From assembly GCF_002150685.1 (NCBI RefSeq), contig NZ_MSSW01000010.1, positions 1 to 64,000 of the forward strand: a DNA stretch of 64,000 nucleotides, given 5' to 3'. The notes beneath the pieces are model-generated. The model ran no database searches, was not told the DNA's origin, and was given only the letters and a program-made list of their open reading frames with translations. Below are positions 42,829-52,888 of this stretch, one piece after another. A program made the translations under genes and the position numbers. Source of the DNA: Algoriphagus antarcticus. Lineage in GTDB: Bacteria; Bacteroidota; Bacteroidia; Cytophagales; Cyclobacteriaceae. The first letter of the stretch is position 1. Every line of letters starts with the position of its first letter.

Positions 42829-43848
42829 TTAAGTGTTTGATTGTTGGTGCAGAACTTTTTCTAGTTCATTGGCAAGAGATTCTTTATCAGGTAGGAACAG
42901 CTGGTATTTGCTGACAAATAATTGATTACTGATATTTTCGGTGGCATATTCTACTAAAATCTGATCCTTGTAAGCGCCAAGTACAATACCGATTGGAGCG
43001 TTGTCTCCTTCTGTGTTTTCCTCTTTTCGGAAGTAATTGAGATAGAGGTTCATTTGCCCAATATCTTGATGGTCAATTTCTCCCCGTTTCAAATCAATGA
43101 GTACAAAGCATTTTAGAATTCTGTGATAAAATACCAAGTCAACAAAAAAATGTCTGTTGCTAAGCGTGATCCTGTATTGTCGACCTATGAATGCAAAGCC
43201 TTTCCCCAGTTCGAGCAGGAAGTTTTGAAGATTGGCTACTAACCTATTTTCCAAATCGCTTTCTGAAAAGGTCATTGGGTCGGGTAGGCCGGGAAATTCA
43301 AAAACATATGGATCTCTGAGTAAATCTTTTGGATTCTGGATTTCGCTTCCTTTTTCAGCTAGTTTTAATACGGCATCTTTGTCTTTGGATAGTGCCAATC
43401 GGTGAAAAAGCATACTTTTCATTTGCCTTTTTAGTTCGCGGACACTCCATTTTTCCTTTTCACATTCCTTCGTGTAAAAGCTGATTTCAAGGGCATTATC
43501 TGCTTTAAGAATTTCACAAAAATGACTCCAACTCAATTGTCCAGACACTGTCTGGATTTTTTGAAATTTCAGGAAAAACTGCCTAATCAGAAATAGATTC
43601 GACCTACTAAAACCTTTTCCATACTCTAAAGTCAAATCCTTGGAAAGTCGATCTAAAACAGAACTTCCATATTCGGATTTCTCATTGCCACCTTGCTCAA
43701 ACTCTACGATATGCTTGCCAATATGCCAGTAGGTTTGGACGAGAATAGTGTTGACAGCTCTGCCAGCATTTTCTCGTCCGAGAATCAATAACTCCCCAAT
43801 CTGGCTTTTAAGCGTTTCGTAGTTGTTCACGTCTGGATTCCCGCTCAT
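42829..43848 (-). CDS. DUF1016 / YhcG-family PDDEXK nuclease-like protein
   Basis: A 339-residue protein. The N-terminal part (about 1-160) is the DUF1016 helical domain (AVNTILVQTYWHIGKHIVEF, then SFYTKECEKEKWSVRELKRQ). The C-terminal part is the PDDEXK nuclease-like domain, with Asp in FFVDLVFYHRILKCFVLIDL, followed by KRGEIDHQDIGQMNLYLNYF. Family members are linked to restriction-like or mobile functions, but the activity of this group is not well established. Here it stands alone, ten bases upstream of the S9 peptidase on the same strand, with no adjacent methylase or helicase. Confidence 0.9.
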   Translation of the reverse strand: MSGNPDVNNYETLKSQIGELLILGRENAGRAVNTILVQTYWHIGKHIVEFEQGGNEKSEYGSSVLDRLSKDLTLEYGKGFSRSNLFLIRQFFLKFQKIQTVSGQLSWSHFCEILKADNALEISFYTKECEKEKWSVRELKRQMKSMLFHRLALSKDKDAVLKLAEKGSEIQNPKDLLRDPYVFEFPGLPDPMTFSESDLENRLVANLQNFLLELGKGFAFIGRQYRITLSNRHFFVDLVFYHRILKCFVLIDLKRGEIDHQDIGQMNLYLNYFRKEENTEGDNAPIGIVLGAYKDQILVEYATENISNQLFVSKYQLFLPDKESLANELEKVLHQQSNT

Positions 43849-43880
43849 GTTTACGGCCTGTTTAATTTCATCAATGGAAT

Positions 43881-45188
43881 TTAGTACTTATCGTGTATGT
43901 AATAAAGTACTTTGGTTAGCTCAGTTTTAAGTTCGGACCCTGAAATGGCATAGTTGTTCATCAAGCAGGAGAAATGCAGGATTTTGCCGCTTTTGGTAAC
44001 TAAGTAGCCACTGAGTGCATTACTCATTGAGAGTGTCCCCGTTTTGGCGTAGATGTAAGGAGGCTGACCAGGGTCTGAAGGATACCAATTTCGTATCGTC
44101 CCTGATTCACCGCCTGCTGGGAAATAAGCTTTGATTTTCTCCAAAGGAACTTCCGCTCTGATCTTCCCAAGTAAAGCGATGATACTCCTAGGTGTGAACA
44201 TATTCTTGGCAGAAAGGCCCGATCCATCTACCCAAATTGGTTCATCAGGTAAGTCTGCCAAAAGATTTTCCTTTGCATAAGCAATGGCATCAGCAGTGCT
44301 TAGTTTGTTTTCTAATTGGTCTGAAACCAGTAGCAAAAGCTGCTCCGCAAGGAAATTGTCAGAGATTTTCATCATCTGAGAATAGATGCTATCAGCTGAG
44401 GCAGTAAGTAACTTTTTAGGTTCTTCTGTGAAATACTCTGAGTTATTGATTACGGTTATTTCCCTTCCTATTTCCTCTGAAAGTAGTTGGGCTGCGAAAT
44501 CTGCTGAGGTAATAAATGGAATATCCGTTTCAAATCTTTTGTCAGAGGCCTCAGTTGTCACAAAGTATTTAAACTTGTTTTCAAGATGATCTCTTCGAAA
44601 GCTTGAGCTTGAGTTGCCTCTTGGCTGAGTTTCTACTAAGGAAGAAGAGAATCGGGTAGGGTATATGCTGAAAGTGCTATCGCCTTCTTCTTTTGCGAAG
44701 CGCACAATATCGCCATAAAGTGGCAAAGCAGAGCGCTCTGCCGCATAGTAGGAGTTGTACCAATCCCATGACCAGCCTGAGCCGAATGCGTCCACCTGAT
44801 CAAAATTATCCAGCAGATAGAGCTGCTTTGTTTGACTTTTCAAAAAATCCACGGCTACTTCATTCTTCAAATCTGGATGCAAGAGACTCGGATCACCGGT
44901 ACCCCAGAAAATAAGTGAATCTCCTTTTTCAAGGTAGTTCAAGCCATTTACCAAACTATCACCTAAGACGGTATAGGATGTGTAAAATGTAAATAGTTTG
45001 GTATTGGAAGCTGGAATAAAATACTTGTCTGAATTGATATCCACGAGTACTTTGTCCTTATCTGGGTCAAGGAGCATAAAACCCAAATGACCCTTGTCGA
45101 AGACTTCAGAATTGGTGAGGGATTTGTTGATGCGCTGAACAGTGCAGGAACTGAGGACAATTAGACAGGCAAGTAAGAGTTTTTGCAT
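43881..45188 (-). CDS. S13-family D-alanyl-D-alanine carboxypeptidase (PBP4-like) lipoprotein
   Basis: A 435-residue penicillin-binding protein with a lipoprotein signal (LIVLSSC, Cys15). Motifs of the serine acyltransferase fold are in order: SNTK at 61-64 (nucleophile Ser61, Lys64), SDN in KISDNFLAEQ near 275, and KTGT in YAKTGTLSMSN near 385. It should trim peptidoglycan cross-links or terminal D-Ala. I started it at ATG 45188 because the signal begins there; an in-frame upstream ATG at 45281 would overlap the terminator and the SusD gene. It lies downstream of the second SusCD pair but behind a terminator. Confidence 0.9.
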   Translation of the reverse strand: MQKLLLACLIVLSSCTVQRINKSLTNSEVFDKGHLGFMLLDPDKDKVLVDINSDKYFIPASNTKLFTFYTSYTVLGDSLVNGLNYLEKGDSLIFWGTGDPSLLHPDLKNEVAVDFLKSQTKQLYLLDNFDQVDAFGSGWSWDWYNSYYAAERSALPLYGDIVRFAKEEGDSTFSIYPTRFSSSLVETQPRGNSSSSFRRDHLENKFKYFVTTEASDKRFETDIPFITSADFAAQLLSEEIGREITVINNSEYFTEEPKKLLTASADSIYSQMMKISDNFLAEQLLLLVSDQLENKLSTADAIAYAKENLLADLPDEPIWVDGSGLSAKNMFTPRSIIALLGKIRAEVPLEKIKAYFPAGGESGTIRNWYPSDPGQPPYIYAKTGTLSMSNALSGYLVTKSGKILHFSCLMNNYAISGSELKTELTKVLYYIHDKY

Positions 45189-45218
45189 CGTGATTTTTTT
45201 ACAATTCAATTTAAATAA

Positions 45219-45250
45219 AAAAGTCTCCCGCTTAGATGCAGGAGACTTTA
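45219..45250 (-). terminator. Terminator of the second SusCD operon
   Basis: On the reverse strand AAAGTCTCC and GGGAGACTT form a stem followed by TTTTTATT, about 20 bases after the SusD stop codon. Confidence 0.82.
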
Positions 45251-45265
45251 AAAGAGATTTAAAGG

Positions 45266-46678
45266 TTATTGATCCCACCAAACTCTGTCAAGCAAGGATA
45301 CGCTCGGTACGTTTGCACCGTTTCTACTCACTTCGCTATCAGGATAAGCCAATCTTCTGATTAAACTTCCGCCAAGATTTGGATTGAGATTAGCCGGTGG
45401 GCTAAAGTCTTTGTAAGCGTAATCAAATCTTCGGGCATCGTTCCAAGTCTCAGGATGCAGGAACAAGGCAACCCACTTTTCTTTGAAAATCAAATCCATA
45501 GTCAAGGCTGAAGCTCCTACCGCCACACTTGGTGCTGTCAAGTAGGCTGTTTTAGCAACTGTGGTCACTCCCAACATATCCATGTGGGCTTCGATTCCAT
45601 TCAAATAAGCCTGATAAGCTCTAGGCTTATCCGTGGCAAAAGCTGCTTCTGCTTCGATAAATTTCAACTCTGAGAAAGTCGATATCAAAAGCGGAGAAAC
45701 AGTCCTAGTGTAGAATTGATCTTCGATCAGTGTGGATCTGGCTCCTTGCTCTGGTGCATTTCCTCTGCCTGCGCCGTTTTCTGTACCCACAAACTCGCCT
45801 GCATCTGTAGTGCCGATCATCAATGGGAGACGTGGGTCAACCACTGGATAAGAAGTGCCATCCAATGCCTCAATAAATTGCTCCGAAATCCATCCACCCA
45901 ATAGTAAGGCCTCATTATTAATGGCGATCTGAGCCCAAGGATTGAATCGCTGCTCGAAAAAGATCACCTCTGCATTATCAGCATTCGAAGTAAAGCCTGC
46001 CGCAGCGGTAGCCAAAACTTCCGCAGCGCTGAAACCTGAGCCGCCATTGGAATGAATCAAATACCTTGCTTTCAATGTGTGTGCAAATTTGATCCAGGTA
46101 GGTATGTCGCCTCCGTAAATGAAATCATCAGCACCGATAGAAGTCTGCGAGGTTGCCCGAAGATTCGCTATTCCTTGATCCAGTAGACTGATCACATTGC
46201 CATAAAGTACTTGATCATCGTCATACTTTGGTGTAACGGTGGTGAAGTTGAAGCTTTCAGAGAATGGCACATCTCCGAATAAATCCACAGTCATGCCTAA
46301 GTTCAGAGCCAACAGTACTTGACCTGCTCCCAGGTAATGAAGCGAACCAGCTTCTTCTGCTTTAATGTTCATCTCATTCAAGTCAGTCATGACATTGTAT
46401 AAGCTGAACCATGTTCCACTAAAATTTAAAGGTTCCATGGTATCCGAACCACTATCCGGGTTGGGTGACGCTAAGTATTGCACATAGTTGCTTACCGCAC
46501 TTCCGCTCCTAAACACGTTGAGAGAAGTCTCATAGGTAATATTGGTCATCAATCCTGAGATCGGTGCATCCACTGGACTATTGGGGTTGGTATTTACATC
46601 AAGGAAACTCTCACAAGCCGAAGCCGAAAGGACTAAGGATGCGCCCAATATTGATCTTATTTTATTATGTAATTTCAT
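45266..46678 (-). CDS. SusD/RagB-type (SusD-like 2) nutrient-binding lipoprotein
   Basis: A 470-residue surface lipoprotein (LVLSASAC, Cys22) of the SusD-and-RagB superfamily, second branch. Typical blocks are QVLLALNLGMTVDLFGDVPF (about 105-125), WIKFAHTLKARYLIHSN (about 195-212) and LIFKEKWVALFLHPETWNDA near the end. It forms the lid of the SusC protein encoded 20 bases upstream. The DVNTNPN motif after the Cys is common to this branch. The transported substrate is unknown. Confidence 0.93.
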   Translation of the reverse strand: MKLHNKIRSILGASLVLSASACESFLDVNTNPNSPVDAPISGLMTNITYETSLNVFRSGSAVSNYVQYLASPNPDSGSDTMEPLNFSGTWFSLYNVMTDLNEMNIKAEEAGSLHYLGAGQVLLALNLGMTVDLFGDVPFSESFNFTTVTPKYDDDQVLYGNVISLLDQGIANLRATSQTSIGADDFIYGGDIPTWIKFAHTLKARYLIHSNGGSGFSAAEVLATAAAGFTSNADNAEVIFFEQRFNPWAQIAINNEALLLGGWISEQFIEALDGTSYPVVDPRLPLMIGTTDAGEFVGTENGAGRGNAPEQGARSTLIEDQFYTRTVSPLLISTFSELKFIEAEAAFATDKPRAYQAYLNGIEAHMDMLGVTTVAKTAYLTAPSVAVGASALTMDLIFKEKWVALFLHPETWNDARRFDYAYKDFSPPANLNPNLGGSLIRRLAYPDSEVSRNGANVPSVSLLDRVWWDQ

Positions 46679-46698
46679 ATTTCTGATTTTTTAGAGGT

Positions 46699-49600
46699 TT
46701 ATAGTCCCAGATTTAGGGTGACGAAATAACTCTGCACACCCGGAAATCCAAGTCCGGTAAATCCTACGGCATTGCCGCCTGCACCTGCTGAAAACGACTC
46801 CGGGTCAAATCCGTCCCAGGGAGTATAAAGCAGAATATTGTTAGCTGCAATTGACAATCGCGCGGTACGGAATGGCGTACGCTCTATAAGTTCCGGACTG
46901 AGATTGTAAGCCAGTGTGATGTTTCTCAACTTGATAAAAGTGGCATCATTTACGAAGTTTTCAGAAACACCTCTTACCGAATTTCTCCAATATCCCGCAC
47001 CGTAGTTTACGCCATCAGGTCCCACGCCTTGGCCCAAAAACACAGGCTTCTCGTTTTGTTCTCCGTTTGCCAATACGCCAGGGAATACTATAGTCTGGTC
47101 TCTTCGTTCTGAATCTTCTTGCTTACCGAAAGCAGAAAGGAAGTTGCCAAACTGATTGTATTGCTCTAAACCAGATCTGAAATCGACTAGGAAGGAAAAT
47201 TCAAAACTTTTATAAGAAAATTGATTGCGAATTCCTCCAAATAGCTTTGGTACTGCATTTCCCAAGATCAATTGATTTCCATTTCTTGCTGGAAAACCAT
47301 TTGCCCCAATCAACTGTGGAAGATCACGATCTAGTGTTTCGGTGCCTTCCACTGCGCCAGGTCTTGTGTAGGAGCTTCCGTAGATATTTCCATAAGCTTG
47401 GCCTTCTTTTAGAATCATAGTCACGGTGGACCCTACATATCCAAACTGGCTACCGATCACTATTTGATCGATTCCCTCACGGATTGCTTTTACCTCATTT
47501 CTGTTCGTGGTGAGGTTGGCACTGACATCCCATCTGAAGTCGCCACGCTCAATAGGTGTACCGCCAACTACGATTTCCCAACCCTGATTTTCGATCTCAC
47601 CTGCATTGGTAATGTACGAAGAGAAGCCAGTAGCATCTGATATCGGTACAGGGATGATTTGATCTCTTGAATTTGACTTGTAGTAGGTGACATCCAAGTT
47701 TGCTTTGTTATTGAAAAAAGCAAACTGAGTTCCGAACTCTATAGAAGTAGTCAATTCTGGTCTAAGGTTTGGATCGCCGAATACTGAGTTTTTGGAGAAT
47801 CCGACTTGCCCATTTAAAGGAAACACAGACGGAGCTACGAAGAATGCGCCCAAGACGTGCGGATTGGTATCCTTACCTACCTGTGCCCAAGAGGCTCTTA
47901 ACTTTCCAAAGGTAACCCAACTCGGAAGCTCGAAATTTTCACTGAATACATATCCTAAATTCACTGAAGGGTAGAAGAATGAATTATTATCCGTTGGCAG
48001 AGTAGAAGAGATGTCGTTTCTGCCGGTCACGTTTAAGAAAATGAAATTCTTATAATCGACCATCAAATCCCCATAGAATCCAACCAATCGTCGATTTGAT
48101 TTTAATTGACCTGCAAAAATTTGAGTGGTATTGCTCAAGTTGTAAAAACCGGGAATAACGAAGTCCTCTCCGGTGGCAGTCACTCGGTCGAATCGTCGCT
48201 CGAAGACGTCATTTCCAACTCTCAGTTGGGTATTCCAGTTTTCATTCCACTGCTTTTTGAGTGTGATGTAGAAGTTTGAAGTCAGGTCACGGCTGTTGAT
48301 TCGAGTTTCCTCTATTCGACCTAGTGGATCAAGTGCTAGCGAGCCATCTATGCCCATTGGACCTGGTGTGATTTCTTCTCTGCTGTCGCTAGAGAAGTCA
48401 GCACCTAATCTGTAAGAAAAAGTAAGCCAATCTGTTGGGCTATAATTGAAGTTGACATTTCCAATGACCCGATTCACATCATCCTCATACGTGGCGAATC
48501 TTGCATCATAGATTGGATTCGTATTCCCGTAGGTTTTCATGGTGCCGTCTTCGTTGATGTAGTCGCTTACATCTGTAGTCTCCGACCAGTACATCATTCG
48601 CTCCAAGAATCGATCGTGCGGTACCCGGTTACCCCCAGAGTTGGTGAAATTAATTGATCCTGAGAAGTTGAATTTCTCGCTGGCTGTTACCGTACCGGAA
48701 AGCTTGGCAGTAGTTCTACTCCAAGTCGAAAAAGGAATAATTCCTTCCTGATCCAATCGTCCAAATGAGCCGTAGAAGGTGGCTTTGTCGCTTCCCCCTG
48801 ATACGCTAAGGCTATTGTCTATAAGTGTTCCTGTGTTGAACGCTTTATTCCAGTTGTCCTGATAGACGTAGTTTGGGTCATTTTCCTCGGCAATATTTGC
48901 TCCCCAAGAAGGCCAGAAACTATTTTCCTGTCTTGCACCACTGAATCCTTGACCATATTCATCTTGAAGTCGAGGTTTTTTGACCAAGTTGTCAAAACCG
49001 ACGGAGCTATTAAAATTCACTCGTATTTCTCCGGCTTTTCCTTTTTTGGTGGTGATGATTACCGCTCCGTTTGCAGCTCTGACACCATAAAGCGCTGTGG
49101 CTGCCGCTCCCTTAAGAACAGACATCGTTTCGATATCGTTAGGATTTATATCTGCAATCCGGTTGGTCATGCCCCTAACAGCTCTATCATCTGCCGCCTC
49201 TGTGGTGGAGTTATCCACCGGCACACCATCCACTACGAAGAGTGGCTGATTATCAGCAGAAGGGTCCAGCGAGTTGATTCCTCGGATGATGATTCGGGCA
49301 GACTGGCCTGGAGCTCCTCCAGAGCTGGTCACTTGCACTCCTGCCACTTGCCCTTGTAGCGCATTGACCACATTTTGTTGCCGTGTGGAGGTGATTGCCT
49401 CAGAGTCTATACTCTGAGCAGCATATCCCAAGGATTTTTTCTCCTGAGATATACCAAATGCCGTTACGATAAATTCATCCAGATCAGATGCGGATGTAGC
49501 TAAAACTACATCAAGGGTAGTTGCAGAGCCTACTGGTAGACTTTTTGAATTAAAGCCTATAAAAGAGAAAACCAACACTGCATCTGCATTTGGGACATCG

Positions 49601-49791
49601 ATGCTATAATACCCATCGATGTCAGTGACAGTGCCGGTACTGGTACCTTGGATCAAAATACTTGCCCCGGGAAGTGGTTCCCCATCCTCCTGGGCAATGA
49701 CTTTTCCTTTTACAGTTTGCTGAGCGTAAAGCGGTACGCTTGCCAGAAACCCCAAAAGAAAAAGCAATGTCATTGCGTAGTTTTTCTTCAT
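46699..49791 (-). CDS. SusC/RagA-type TonB-dependent outer-membrane transporter
   Basis: A 1030-residue outer-membrane transporter with signal peptide (cleavage near LYAQQ), a carboxypeptidase-regulatory-like domain (about 25-110), a TonB plug (about 115-235, with QPLFVVDGVPVDNST and GVRAANGAVIITTKKG) and a beta-barrel ending SYFVTLNLGL. The segment FGISQEKKSLGYAAQ is typical of the branch that pairs with SusD-like 2 proteins. It forms an operon with the SusD gene. It differs clearly in sequence from the SusC protein at 35268, so the two pairs probably take up different nutrients. Confidence 0.95.
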   Translation of the reverse strand: MKKNYAMTLLFLLGFLASVPLYAQQTVKGKVIAQEDGEPLPGASILIQGTSTGTVTDIDGYYSIDVPNADAVLVFSFIGFNSKSLPVGSATTLDVVLATSASDLDEFIVTAFGISQEKKSLGYAAQSIDSEAITSTRQQNVVNALQGQVAGVQVTSSGGAPGQSARIIIRGINSLDPSADNQPLFVVDGVPVDNSTTEAADDRAVRGMTNRIADINPNDIETMSVLKGAAATALYGVRAANGAVIITTKKGKAGEIRVNFNSSVGFDNLVKKPRLQDEYGQGFSGARQENSFWPSWGANIAEENDPNYVYQDNWNKAFNTGTLIDNSLSVSGGSDKATFYGSFGRLDQEGIIPFSTWSRTTAKLSGTVTASEKFNFSGSINFTNSGGNRVPHDRFLERMMYWSETTDVSDYINEDGTMKTYGNTNPIYDARFATYEDDVNRVIGNVNFNYSPTDWLTFSYRLGADFSSDSREEITPGPMGIDGSLALDPLGRIEETRINSRDLTSNFYITLKKQWNENWNTQLRVGNDVFERRFDRVTATGEDFVIPGFYNLSNTTQIFAGQLKSNRRLVGFYGDLMVDYKNFIFLNVTGRNDISSTLPTDNNSFFYPSVNLGYVFSENFELPSWVTFGKLRASWAQVGKDTNPHVLGAFFVAPSVFPLNGQVGFSKNSVFGDPNLRPELTTSIEFGTQFAFFNNKANLDVTYYKSNSRDQIIPVPISDATGFSSYITNAGEIENQGWEIVVGGTPIERGDFRWDVSANLTTNRNEVKAIREGIDQIVIGSQFGYVGSTVTMILKEGQAYGNIYGSSYTRPGAVEGTETLDRDLPQLIGANGFPARNGNQLILGNAVPKLFGGIRNQFSYKSFEFSFLVDFRSGLEQYNQFGNFLSAFGKQEDSERRDQTIVFPGVLANGEQNEKPVFLGQGVGPDGVNYGAGYWRNSVRGVSENFVNDATFIKLRNITLAYNLSPELIERTPFRTARLSIAANNILLYTPWDGFDPESFSAGAGGNAVGFTGLGFPGVQSYFVTLNLGL

Positions 49792-50180
49792 GTGTTTAGT
49801 TGTTTATAGTTTATCAATTGGTTTTTAAAGATGTGTTGCAATTCCTTGCATGATTTTTAGATAGGTAAACTGCAAGAAATTTGTAGGTCAAATGATTTAA
49901 TCATTGGTGATTAGTTAAATACTGTGTTGATATGCGCCGTTACTTTTATCCATTTTCAGCCAAATGAATCAAAATCAATCACTTCTTACTGTTTGATAAT
50001 GCCATCAATTCATAAATTAAGTATAAATGATCATTTATTTAAATTTTTTTAACTTGATTTTTGTCAGATTGATAATAATTTGCACCAACTCAAATAATAT
50101 TTGTCCTTGCGTTTTTTTGCAGTATTTTATTTTGAATACAAGCAATAGTAAGCTAATCAGCTGTAGCTGAGTTCAAAAAA
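49792..50180. other. AT-rich leader of the second SusCD operon
   Basis: About 390 bases of AT-rich DNA, no gene seen. The promoter of the SusC gene should lie here but I could not place it. Confidence 0.45.
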
Positions 50181-50208
50181 AAAGACTGCCTTGAGTTAGG
50201 CAGTCTTT
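50181..50208 (-). terminator. Terminator of hppA
   Basis: AAAGACTGCC and GGCAGTCTTT form a perfect ten-base-pair stem with an eight-base loop. On the reverse strand a run of nine Ts follows. It lies 27 bases after the hppA stop codon. Confidence 0.85.
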
Positions 50209-50234
50209 CCATATGAGGAAAAAGTGTGTGTTGG

Positions 50235-52478
50235 TTAATTCACTTTTTTTATTTCTGTGATCGTTTCAGTCACTACTTTTTTTCCGTCTTCATACTTAAT
50301 TTCTTTTTTGATCTCTACTTTCTCAGACATTCCTTCGGCCAGGGGTCTTTGACTGATATGTGGTGCAATAATCAACGCAACGATAGACATCAATTTGATC
50401 AGAATGTTCATAGATGGTCCGGAGGTATCTTTGAAAGGATCACCTACCGTGTCACCTGTTACTGAAGCTTTATGTGGTTCAGATTTTTTGTAATACATCT
50501 CACCATCAATTTCAACACCTTTTTCAAAAGATTTCTTCGCATTGTCCCATGCGCCACCGGCATTTGATTGGAACATTCCCATCAATACTCCGGAGACTGT
50601 CACGCCAGCGAGTAATCCACCAAGCATTTCTGCGGAGGAAACTTGCTCAAATACATCTTGGAAACCAAAACCTATTATTAGAGGAGTGATCAAAGCAATA
50701 GCTCCCGGAAGTAGCATTTCACGAAGAGAAGCCTTAGTGGAAATTTCTACGCATTTTTCATATTCAGGCTTGGCTTTGTATTCCATGATCCCTGGGATTT
50801 CACGGAATTGGCGTCTTACCTCATTTACCATGTCCATTGCTGCTCGACCTACAGCAGCAATAGCCAAGGAAGAGAAAATGTATGGAATCATACCGCCTAC
50901 AAATAGAGCTGCCAATACTGGTGCTTTGAAAATATCAATCGCATCAATGCCGGCCACGCCAACGAATGCCGCGAATAATGCTAGGGAAGTCAATGCAGCT
51001 GAAGCAATGGCAAACCCTTTTCCTGAGGCCGCGGTAGTATTACCTACAGCATCCAAAATATCCGTACGATCTCTCACTTCCTTTGGAAGCTGGCTCATCT
51101 CTGCGATACCACCTGCATTATCCGCGATAGGTCCGAAAGCATCAATGGCAAGTTGCATAGCCGTAGTGGCCATCATACCTGCTGCCGCAATCGCTACTCC
51201 ATAAAGACCTGCAAAAGCATAAGATCCCATGATACCACCTGCCAAAACTAGAATAGGTAGAACCGTAGATTCCATTCCTACAGCAAGACCTGCGATGATA
51301 TTAGTCGCGTGACCTGTTGCTGACTGTTGAATAATAGATTTTACTGGACGTTTGCCCATTGCAGTATAATATTCGGTGATAATACTCATCAAAGTTCCCA
51401 CAACCAAACCAAGGATAATTGCATAGAATACGTCCATCCTGGTGAAGTCATAGCCTCGAATCGACAAGGTCTCTGGAAGCATATATTTCACTACAAAAAA
51501 TGAGGCAATGCCAGTGAATACAATTGATGACCAGTTACCCATGTTCAAGGCATGCTGAACATCCCCTTTATCATTTTTGATAGTCACAAAGAACATTCCC
51601 ATGATAGAGAATACGATTCCCAAACCAGCCAACACCATTGGGAGTAGGATAGGGGCAATACCTCCAAAATTATCAATCGAAACAATCTCACGTCCCAACA
51701 CCATAGTAGCAAGGATCGTAGCAACATAAGAACCAAACAAATCAGCTCCCATTCCAGCAACATCACCCACGTTATCACCCACGTTATCTGCAATTGTTGC
51801 AGGATTTCTCACGTCATCTTCAGGAATCCCAGCTTCTACCTTTCCTACCAGGTCAGCTCCCACATCAGCAGCTTTGGTATAAATACCTCCGCCCACACGT
51901 GCAAAAAGTGCAATTGACTCAGCACCTAATGAAAAACCTGCAAGTACTTCAAGTGCTTTTTCCATTTCTAAGCCATTCACTCCAGCACCTGGACTGCTGA
52001 GTACATACATGTTGTAAAACAGAATAAAAAGTGAGCCAAGACCCAATACTGCTAATCCAGCTACACCAAGTCCCATTACAGAACCTCCAGTGAACGATAC
52101 TTTAAGGGCGTGTTTCAAGCTAGTTCTGGCTGCTTGAGTGGTTCGCACATTCGCTTTGGTGGCAATATTCATCCCTATATATCCTGCCAAAGCTGAAAGA
52201 ACAGCTCCTATAAGAAAGGAAACAGCGATAACTGGACTGGATGTCTCCACAGACATTCCTGACCATACCAAAAGAATCACTGCAATGACCGCAAAATAGC
52301 TTAGGACTTTCCATTCTGCTTTTAAAAATGCCATGGCTCCGTCCGCTATATAGCCCGCAAGCTCCATCATGTTTTTGTCACCCGTTTCCTGCTTGGTTAC
52401 CCAGGCGGATTTAATGGCCATCACGATGAGGCCCACCAGTCCCAACGCAGGGACCACATAAATTAAAGCTTGTTCCAT
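50235..52478 (-). CDS. hppA: Membrane-bound ion-translocating pyrophosphatase
   Basis: A 747-residue integral membrane enzyme with 15-16 helices that couples pyrophosphate hydrolysis to ion transport. The substrate-binding blocks are intact: [20 protein letters not shown], then [20 protein letters not shown], and later [17 protein letters not shown] and the C-terminal [31 protein letters not shown] has Ala483 after GNTT, the mark of the K+-dependent class; K+-independent enzymes have Lys there. Whether it pumps H+ or Na+ cannot be decided here. The start [16 protein letters not shown] at 52478 is chosen over an upstream in-frame ATG at 52541 that lacks family likeness. Confidence 0.95.
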   Translation of the reverse strand: MEQALIYVVPALGLVGLIVMAIKSAWVTKQETGDKNMMELAGYIADGAMAFLKAEWKVLSYFAVIAVILLVWSGMSVETSSPVIAVSFLIGAVLSALAGYIGMNIATKANVRTTQAARTSLKHALKVSFTGGSVMGLGVAGLAVLGLGSLFILFYNMYVLSSPGAGVNGLEMEKALEVLAGFSLGAESIALFARVGGGIYTKAADVGADLVGKVEAGIPEDDVRNPATIADNVGDNVGDVAGMGADLFGSYVATILATMVLGREIVSIDNFGGIAPILLPMVLAGLGIVFSIMGMFFVTIKNDKGDVQHALNMGNWSSIVFTGIASFFVVKYMLPETLSIRGYDFTRMDVFYAIILGLVVGTLMSIITEYYTAMGKRPVKSIIQQSATGHATNIIAGLAVGMESTVLPILVLAGGIMGSYAFAGLYGVAIAAAGMMATTAMQLAIDAFGPIADNAGGIAEMSQLPKEVRDRTDILDAVGNTTAASGKGFAIASAALTSLALFAAFVGVAGIDAIDIFKAPVLAALFVGGMIPYIFSSLAIAAVGRAAMDMVNEVRRQFREIPGIMEYKAKPEYEKCVEISTKASLREMLLPGAIALITPLIIGFGFQDVFEQVSSAEMLGGLLAGVTVSGVLMGMFQSNAGGAWDNAKKSFEKGVEIDGEMYYKKSEPHKASVTGDTVGDPFKDTSGPSMNILIKLMSIVALIIAPHISQRPLAEGMSEKVEIKKEIKYEDGKKVVTETITEIKKVN

Positions 52479-52522
52479 AAAGAAAGTATGTCGTACTGTT
52501 AATTTTGAAAATGTTAATTGAG

Positions 52523-52530
52523 CAAATATA
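52523..52530 (-). promoter_or_regulatory. Possible -7 promoter element of hppA
   Basis: On the reverse strand TATATTTG matches the Bacteroidota -7 consensus TAnnTTTG, about 45 bases before the hppA start. No clear -33 element is seen. Confidence 0.3.
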
Positions 52531-52888
52531 TAACTTCTCATTTACCGACCTATTGAGCATTATTATTGTTTTAATCGCTGTAATTGCAGAATTTATTAAT
52601 GATTGTGCAATAAATTCGTCGTTTACTTTCAGCTTCTCCCTACAATACCTTAGATTAATTAAAATTTGGCAATTTTAGAAAATGTGGTGATTGGCCAAAT
52701 CTTTAAAGTTCTTGGTAATTTATAAGGGCGCTAAAAAGCTGCACTTTGGGATAGAAATGTAGATGGTGATACTCAAGTCTGAGTGATAAATATTTTAAAT
52801 AACTAAAATTCAATTGTTTAAAGCTTTTGAAGTCAATATAAACAGTAAATTAGTTGCAATAAAATTTTTAAAAATCACCCTGAAGCCT

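Noticed and set aside
50542..51204. Open frame of 220 codons opposite hppA
   Set aside because: It lies wholly antisense to strongly conserved hppA blocks and is Ala/Pro/Ser-rich as expected of a shadow frame.
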